From positions 1 to 42,583 of the forward strand of contig CAMOSH010000013.1 of NCBI GenBank assembly GCA_946624575.1: a DNA stretch of 42,583 nucleotides, read 5' to 3'. The notes under the pieces were generated by a model. The model ran no database searches. It saw only the letters and a list, made by a program, of their open reading frames with translations, and was not told the DNA's origin. The translations under genes were made by a program, and so were the position numbers. Shown here one piece after another: positions 32,592 through 38,154 of the stretch (position 1 is the first letter of the stretch; each line of letters starts with the position of its first letter). Source of the DNA: an uncultured Verrucomicrobiota bacterium. Lineage in GTDB: Bacteria > Verrucomicrobiota > Kiritimatiellia > RFP12 > UBA3636.

Positions 32592-33785
32592 ATGAAGCGG
32601 AAAATCGAGATACACCGATACAGGCGATTTGGCGGGTATGACTACTCGCGAGGCGGGTATCTCTTCATCACAGTTTCGCTGGAGCCAAGGCGCCAGGCCC
32701 TTGGGCGGGTGGTCACGATTGGCCAGCTGACAGCTGGCCATCATGAATGCCAGATCTCTGCAGCTCACGAAGGCCAGCTGACAGCTGGCCATCATGATTG
32801 CCAGATCTCTGCCGCTAATCAAGGCCAGCGCTCAGTGGCTCATGATGGCCGGCTGTCAGCCGGCCTAATACTCACCCCGGCCGGCGAGGCTGTGGAGAGG
32901 GCTCTGCTCGACACCCCGCGCTTTGTTCCTGGCGTGGCTCTGAAATGCCATGTCATCATGCCGGACCATGTGCATCTGCTGGTCTATCTGAAGCCGAATC
33001 TCCCGGAACCGCTGAAGACCTTGGGCCGATTCATGGCGGGGTTCAAGCGCGTGGCGGCGAAAAATGCCGGCATCACCTGGCAGCAGGGCTACCACGACCG
33101 CATCTGCCTTTCGCGCTTCATCAAGGAAAAGGTCGCTGCCTACATCGCCGCCAATCCGCTCAAATGGCTGCTCATGCACGGCCCAGACGCGCCACTCAAG
33201 GTCCACGAGCCGCTGGATTCGCCGCGCTTCCCGGAAACCGAATGGTGGACGGCGGCCGGCAACCTCGCGCTGCTTTCGCCGGAGCGCCGGATCGCGGCGG
33301 TCAGCATCTCCCGCTCGCTTCGCCCCGGCGACATCCCCGCCGTGGTGGCGCGGCTCCTGAAGGCGGCTCGGGAAGGCTGGGTCGTGGCAAGCACGTTCAT
33401 TTCGCCCGGAGAGATTGCGGTCCGCCAGGCGCTCGAAGCCGAAAAACTGCTCTGTATCAAGGCGGTGCCGGATTCGCTGGAAATGGTCTATCGACCCAAG
33501 GTGGAGGAGACGGAGGCCTTTGCGGAAGGGCGGCTCCTGGTGGTTTCGCGGCAGTGCGGGCCCGAAGTCTCCCGCTACGACGCCTGGCACGGAATGGGGG
33601 CGGCGCTTGCCGCGGCGGCCGCCGCGGCCGGCGGCGGGACCGGAGTCTATGTGCACCGCAAGGGAACGCCGGAGGTGCGCTGGGAGAGGAGGATTGGCCG
33701 GCTGACAGCCGGCCATCATGAGCAGCTGACAGCTGGAACAGCCGGCCAGCAGGAGCAGCTGACAGCAGGAACAGCCGGCCAGTAG
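32592..33785 (+). CDS. REP-associated tyrosine (Y1/IS200-like) transposase, RAYT, with REP-encoded insert and tail
   Basis: 397 residues from ATG 32592. The Y1 HUH core has H126-V-H128 in MPDHVHLLVYL and catalytic Y167 in QQGYHDRICLS, then YIAANPLKWLLMHG, typical of RAYTs that nick single-stranded REP hairpins. Between RRQALGRVV and LTPAGEAVERAL, where relatives have a short beta-hairpin, lie about 50 residues encoded by three REP palindromes (GQLTAGHH repeated). The C-terminal 27 residues (LTAGHHEQLTAGTAGQ and on) are also REP-encoded. Residues about 225-370 form an extra domain (ISPGEIAVRQALEAEKLL, EMVYRPKVEETEAFAEGRLL) resembling extensions on Bacteroidetes Y1 transposases; its function is unknown to me. 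The reading frame is intact. Confidence 0.88.
   Translation: MKRKIEIHRYRRFGGYDYSRGGYLFITVSLEPRRQALGRVVTIGQLTAGHHECQISAAHEGQLTAGHHDCQISAANQGQRSVAHDGRLSAGLILTPAGEAVERALLDTPRFVPGVALKCHVIMPDHVHLLVYLKPNLPEPLKTLGRFMAGFKRVAAKNAGITWQQGYHDRICLSRFIKEKVAAYIAANPLKWLLMHGPDAPLKVHEPLDSPRFPETEWWTAAGNLALLSPERRIAAVSISRSLRPGDIPAVVARLLKAAREGWVVASTFISPGEIAVRQALEAEKLLCIKAVPDSLEMVYRPKVEETEAFAEGRLLVVSRQCGPEVSRYDAWHGMGAALAAAAAAAGGGTGVYVHRKGTPEVRWERRIGRLTAGHHEQLTAGTAGQQEQLTAGTAGQ
32721..32865. repeat. Three REP palindromes inside the RAYT coding sequence
   Basis: GGCCAGCTGACAGCTGGCC at 32721-32739 and 32772-32790, and GGCCGGCTGTCAGCCGGCC at 32847-32865. Each of the first two is followed by ATCATGANTGCCAGATCTCT; the third is preceded by CTCATGAT in opposite orientation. 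All are read in frame. Confidence 0.95.
33696..33785. repeat. REP palindrome plus two 33-bp repeats forming the RAYT 3' end
   Basis: GGCCGGCTGACAGCCGGCC (33696-33714) is followed by two 33-base units beginning AGCAGCTGACAGC at 33721 and 33754. Each unit is 11 codons, so they extend the protein in frame to its TAG. Confidence 0.92.
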
Positions 33786-33795
33786 GTGCAGTAAC

Positions 33796-33815
33796 TACAC
33801 GTTTGCAACCGTGTA
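33796..33815. promoter_or_regulatory. 20-bp palindrome, candidate operator of the second LDIN gene
   Basis: TACACGTTTGCAACCGTGTA has one mismatch between its halves. Followed by a TTTCAAC array (33832-33861) and GAGGC, it reproduces the upstream order of the 31496 gene. Confidence 0.55.
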
Positions 33816-33881
33816 ATCCAAATTGAATCGCCTTTCAACTTTTCAACCTTTCAACTTTTTAACCCCTCGCCGAGGCAAGCC

Positions 33882-34822
33882 ATGCCGCTCGACATCAATG
33901 CGTTCCGATCCATCGCGAGCCAGAGTCCCGACAAGATCGTCTATGTCCAGGGCGAGTCGCTGAAGACGACCCGCAACCAGGCGCACCACGCCGCGCACAC
34001 CTACTAGGCCGCGACGGACGCCTTCCTCGCCGCCTACCGCCAGCACTACGGCGCGATCCTCGGCGATGCGCTTAAACGCCACCGGAGGCCGAGGGCTACG
34101 CCGGGAAGCCGCTCACGGCGCGCACGATCAAGGCGCTCGTCGCGTTCGCTGACGAGAAGATCGGCAGCGCGGCTCACGTGGACGCCGCCGGCAGGTCGGT
34201 GAAGCTGGACGAGGTCGGCACGGACGACCTGTCGCGTGTCGGCTGGAGCCAGGCGGGCAAGATCGCGAAGGCGGAGGTCGGGCAGAAGAAAGCCGCCGCC
34301 GTCAACGCGGCGTATCCCGGCGCCGCCGGTCCGGGCTGGACGGTCCAGATACAGGCCAACATCACATCGACCAGCGCCGAGCAGGACACCATCGAGGGCT
34401 ACCTCTTCAAGAGCGCCGATTCGCTCGACTATTCGCGCATCGACGAGCTCGACGAAGCGCACTTCCCGTTCCTCAAGGAACCGATCGCGACGGCCGACGG
34501 TCTCGTGCTGCCTGTGGACAAAGGCATTCGCCGCCAGCTCATGAAGGAGGTGAAGCTGCTCACCGAGCTCACGAGCCCGCGCACCGCGCTCGAGGCCGAA
34601 CACCGCCAGCTCATGGTCGAACTTGCGAACCTGCAGGACGGTCCCGAATACCAGGCCAAGAACGTCCGGCTTCAGGAAATCGTGCAGCAGATGCAGCAGG
34701 GCGAGATTGCGTAGACCAACACGCTCTCCGACCGGGAGGTCGTCGAGCTGGTCGAAAACGCCATCCGCACCCGCCCGCAGGACTTCCCGCTTCTCATGAA
34801 GTACTACCTCAACGCGGAGTAG
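33882..34822 (+). pseudogene. Decayed paralogue starting MPLDIN (two amber stops and a frameshift)
   Basis: ATG 33882 preceded by GAGGC opens MPLDINAFRSIASQSPDKIV. TAG at 34005-34007 interrupts, but the same frame continues sensibly (AATDAFLAAYRQHYGAILGD). Near 34080 the coding potential moves one frame (EAEGYAGKPLTARTIKALVA, then ITSTSAEQDTIEGYLFKSAD and ALEAEHRQLMVELANLQDGP). TAG at 34712-34714 is followed, in the same frame, by TNTLSDREVVELVENAIRTR to a final TAG at 34820. About 310 residues originally. The C-terminal half is a charged coiled coil. Function is unknown. Three independent lesions make a functional product unlikely. Confidence 0.85.
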
Positions 34823-34825
34823 GAT

Positions 34826-34904
34826 TGTCTCCTGCGGCGGGGAGGGGAGCCGTCAGGCGGGGCAGGTTTGTCTCCGGCGGCGGGGGAGGGGAGCCGCCGG
34901 AGCG
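34826..34904. repeat. Two direct repeats, TTGTCTCCNGCGGCGGGG type
   Basis: TTGTCTCCTGCGGCGGGG starting at about 34826 and TTGTCTCCGGCGGCGGGG at about 34868 each run into GAGGGGAGCCG. They lie between the convergent pseudogenes. Confidence 0.7.
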
Positions 34905-34951
34905 GCATTGTTGGCTGCCTCCAAGCCAAGGCAGAGCTTTCTCCGAGTGCG

Positions 34952-34993
34952 GCAAGACGCCGGGATCGCCAATCGGCGATCCCGGCGTCTTGC
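34952..34993. terminator. 42-bp perfect hairpin, likely bidirectional terminator
   Basis: GCAAGACGCCGGGATCGCC, loop AATC, then GGCGATCCCGGCGTCTTGC: a 19-bp perfect stem followed by AACTTTTCC on the plus strand. It sits between the end of the plus pseudogene (34822) and the end of the minus pseudogene (35038). Confidence 0.8.
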
Positions 34994-35037
34994 AACTTTT
35001 CCACGATGGCAACGGCCTCCCGCCACAGGCGGTGCCG

Positions 35038-35800
35038 CTACCCCGCGACGACGGGAGTCGTGACCGTGGAGCCGTCGATGGCGATGGTGGTCGTCCAGTG
35101 GAACTTCACCGGGCAGCCGGCGGGCTCGGAGTAGGTGATCGTGACGGCGCCGGTCTGCGCGTCCTTGGCGAGCGTGAAGGTGAGCGCCACGTGTTCGTTG
35201 ACGGAGAGTCCGAGGCCGGGTGCCGCCGAGAGGAGCGGCGCGGTGGCCGTGCGCGGCGTAGGCGTCGAGCTTGCGGACGAGCGGGTCGAGCCCGGCGTGG
35301 AGCGCCTCCAGCGCGCGGGTGCGGTCGTGCATCCGGAGCGACTGCTCGCCCGCCAGGTCCACGAGCTTGCGGGCGAGGCGGGCCTGCGTCGCCTCGTCGA
35401 TCTCCTGGCCGTCGAGGTGGCGCTCGGCGATCTCGGTCACCTGCAGGACGATCGTCTCGATTTCGGAAATGCGGCGGTCGCACTGCAACATCGCCTCCTC
35501 GAGCGCGGCCTGCTGCTCCGCGGTCGCCTTGGAGGGGAGCGAGTTGATGTGCTTGGCGAGGGCCGTGGAAAGCGCCTCCTGCGCCTCAAGCGCCTCCTTG
35601 ATCGCCTCGCCGGCGTCGTTCAGCGGGTTCCAGGCGACGTAGGAGTTTCCGTTCTCGTCCTCGAAGCAGCGCATCGCGTCCGCGACCGGGGGCTCGACCT
35701 CGGCGGGCGGCTGGGGCTGGGGCGCGGCGGGACCGGGGACGCCCCCCTGGACGGGGGGAAGATTGTGGCCGATGGGGGCGAAGTTGGTGTGACCGCTCAT
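35038..35800 (-). pseudogene. Frameshifted gene starting MSGHTNFAPIGHNLPP
   Basis: ATG 35800 with AAAGGAA 8 bases upstream. The N-terminus is Pro-rich and has no signal peptide. A helical region of about 100 residues (AIKEALEAQEALSTALAKHI, ISEIETIVLQVTEIAERHLD) ends at KLDAYAA. Near 35255 the frame shifts by one: the old frame becomes Arg/His-rich nonsense, while the new one reads GLGLSVNEHVALTFTLAKDA, then GAVTITYSEPAGCPVKFHWT to TAG at 35038, a plausible beta-sandwich end. About 250 residues if repaired. Not a family I can name. Like the MPLDIN gene it lacks a signal peptide and is helical, and it may belong with that set. Confidence 0.75.
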
Positions 35801-35950
35801 GGGAGGTTCCTTTCATGTGGCTGGCGACCGTGCGCGGAATATCGTGCGTGTCGCCACCCATTCTACACGAAAGGCCCGCCGAAGGATACAGCCTTATTGT
35901 CGGGGTCGCTCGCCAATGGAAACGCCGCTTTGCCAGAACTGCGCGCGCCT

Positions 35951-38134
35951 CTACGGGCCCTGGGGCGGCCGGTGCAGGCGCCCGGCCATCGGGACCGGCG
36001 GGAACCAGATGGCGCCGGGGGCGATGGCGAAGGGGCCGCCCGGCGCGGAGAAGCGGGCGTCGGGATGCTGCACGCCGTCGTCGCCGATCCAGAACGTGCA
36101 GGCGGCGAGGGAGGGGTCGTGGGTCGCGAACACGAGGCGCGAGCCGTCCGCAAGGCCCCAGTAGCACTCCACGAGGCCGTCGGCCCGGTTCGGCACGCGC
36201 GGAAGGCGTTTCGGGGGCGAGTCTCCAAGCGCGAAGGGGCGCATCATGAGCTGGAGGACGCGCAGCGGCGCGTCGCCGAGGTTTTCGGCGGAAACGGTTT
36301 CGACGAGGATCCCGCGCATTCCCGGTGCCAGGGTGATCCGGTGCGTGACGGCGAACCGGGCGGCCTCCGCCTCGCCTTCGGCGCGGATGGTCGCGGAGAC
36401 CGCGCCGGTGGCGTCGTCGCGGGCGAACGCGACGTCTGTGACGCGTGAGACGTCGGTGTAGTGCTCCCTGCCGTCGGGCGTCTGCCATTCGACGAGCGCG
36501 CCGCCCCACCGCGCGACGGGGGCCGCGCCGTCCCAGGCGATTGCACCGACCATGTCGCGTCCGCCGATGCGGCCGGAAAGGCGCACCAGGCCGTTGGAAA
36601 GGGCCCATGCGCCGTCGGCGCATTTTGACCACGAAACGGGCTCGGCGTGCCGCGACGTCCGCGCCTCCGCGGCGTAGCGCTCGGCTTCGGACGGCTCCGG
36701 CGGCGCATCGTGCGGCACGGGCGCGTCGCCTTCGGCGTGGATGCGGCCGGCGTCGGCGTGGAGGACCGCGAACATCCGCGTGAGGCCCTCGTAGGGAACG
36801 CCCTGCTCGTTGACGAGGCCGTAGTTGCTGTCTTCGGGGAAATGGACGTTGCTCGCGCCGGCGCCGGGCTGGTCGTACCACATGAAGTAGTCGTAGCCGA
36901 CGACGCCCTGCTCGGCGGCAAGCGTGCGCGCGAAGAGCTCCGACGCGGCGACGCGCCCCTCCTGCGTCGCGTGGCGCTGACCGGCCCCGGCGTAGCACGG
37001 CCGCCCGGTGTCGAGCGCCGGGAAGCTCCACTCCGTCACCAGAAGCGGCTTGCCGGCGCGCGCGCGGATGTCGCGCAGGCGCTCCGGGACGCCGCGACCG
37101 GTGCGGCCCACGCGCACTTCGTTGCGGGCAAGGTCGGCCCACGGGTAGAGGTTGAAGCTGATGACGTCGCAGTATTGGCCGGCAATCTCGAAGACGCCGG
37201 GATCGCCCGCGCCGCGGTCGATGCCGGCGAAGCGGCAGCCGAGGATCAGGTGGTTCGGGTCGTGGCGCCGGATCGCGGCGGTGGTTTCGCGGAAGTAGAT
37301 TTCGGCGCAGAGGAGGAGAAACCGCCGCTTGGTTTCGCGGGAGATTCCACCGGGGGCCATGTCGGTGTCAATCGACTGCTGTCGATTGCTCTCGACTGCT
37401 CTCGAAAACCTCTCCGCCGCCTGGCGGGCGGAGTGCTCGGGCGGCAGCGCCATCGCGCGGTCGAAGAGGCCGACGGCGGGATCGGCGGCGCCGCCGTGCC
37501 AGGCGAGCTCGTTGTCGAGGAACCACCCGGCGAGCCAGGGGTCGTCCTTGTGCGGCGCGACGCGGCAGCGCGCGAAATGGTCGCAGAACTTCGGGAAGTC
37601 CGGGTGGAAGACGTTCGGGAACTGCGAACCCGGGGCGCGCTTGTTGGGCGCGATCCACCACTCGCGGTCCGCGAAGCCGAGGTTGTCCGAAAGGAACAGG
37701 CACGGGGTGTGGGCGAGACGCAGGCGGCGCAGTTCGGTCTGGACTTCGCCGGAGACAACGGCGAAGCCCCAGTCGGCGAGGCGGCGCGTCGTTTCGTCGG
37801 CCCACTCCGCGAGCGAGGGGTAGTTCGTCTCCACGAAGCGCCCGTAGGGACTGTAGCCGAGCGCTGCGCAATGCCATCCCTTCGAGCGCACGTGCTCGAC
37901 GCCCGAGAGCCACACGGCGCGTCCGAGCGGATCGACGGCCCAGTCGCGGCCGCCGATGGTTTCGACGTGGAAGAATCCGGTCGCCTCGCCGGAAACGCCC
38001 GTTTCCGGGCCGACGGGGCGATACGGCACGGCGGGCGCCGGGGCGTCCGGCGACTTCACGAAGTCGAACGGAGACTTCGCCGCCGCGGTGAACGCGGCGG
38101 CGAAGAGGGCGGAGGCGAGTGCGAAACGGCGCAT
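35951..38134 (-). CDS. Secreted agarase-like clan GH-A glycoside hydrolase
   Basis: About 727 residues from ATG 38134; the open frame extends much further upstream but only antisense to the beta-helix gene. The signal peptide is MRRFALASALFAAAFTAAA. A small beta domain (about 50-80, GRAVWLSGVEHV) precedes a TIM barrel (about 80-470) with probable acid E209 in GWFLDNELAWHG, DPNHLILGCRFAG, DVISFNLYPWAD, and probable nucleophile E368 in LLVTEWSFPAL. The C-terminal domain (about 500-720) is a beta-sandwich. The barrel motifs recall GH50/GH86 beta-agarases and porphyranases; the exact family and substrate are uncertain. A decamer repeat is read in frame at residues about 244-255. It starts 20 bases after the beta-helix gene, so one transcript is likely. 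Confidence 0.7.
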   Translation of the reverse strand: MRRFALASALFAAAFTAAAKSPFDFVKSPDAPAPAVPYRPVGPETGVSGEATGFFHVETIGGRDWAVDPLGRAVWLSGVEHVRSKGWHCAALGYSPYGRFVETNYPSLAEWADETTRRLADWGFAVVSGEVQTELRRLRLAHTPCLFLSDNLGFADREWWIAPNKRAPGSQFPNVFHPDFPKFCDHFARCRVAPHKDDPWLAGWFLDNELAWHGGAADPAVGLFDRAMALPPEHSARQAAERFSRAVESNRQQSIDTDMAPGGISRETKRRFLLLCAEIYFRETTAAIRRHDPNHLILGCRFAGIDRGAGDPGVFEIAGQYCDVISFNLYPWADLARNEVRVGRTGRGVPERLRDIRARAGKPLLVTEWSFPALDTGRPCYAGAGQRHATQEGRVAASELFARTLAAEQGVVGYDYFMWYDQPGAGASNVHFPEDSNYGLVNEQGVPYEGLTRMFAVLHADAGRIHAEGDAPVPHDAPPEPSEAERYAAEARTSRHAEPVSWSKCADGAWALSNGLVRLSGRIGGRDMVGAIAWDGAAPVARWGGALVEWQTPDGREHYTDVSRVTDVAFARDDATGAVSATIRAEGEAEAARFAVTHRITLAPGMRGILVETVSAENLGDAPLRVLQLMMRPFALGDSPPKRLPRVPNRADGLVECYWGLADGSRLVFATHDPSLAACTFWIGDDGVQHPDARFSAPGGPFAIAPGAIWFPPVPMAGRLHRPPQGP
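37371..37405. repeat. Decamer tandem repeat inside the agarase-like gene
   Basis: ATCGACTGCT, GTCGATTGCT, CTCGACTGCT and CTCGA: the same 10-base unit as at 6181-6234, here translated as SRAVESNRQQSID. Confidence 0.85.
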
Positions 38135-38154
38135 GGGAGGGGCCGGGAAGCGCC

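Noticed and set aside
33882-34822. Stop-codon reassignment of TAG
   Set aside because: Several genes in the window end in TAG, including this one, and a frameshift is also present. Ordinary decay explains it.
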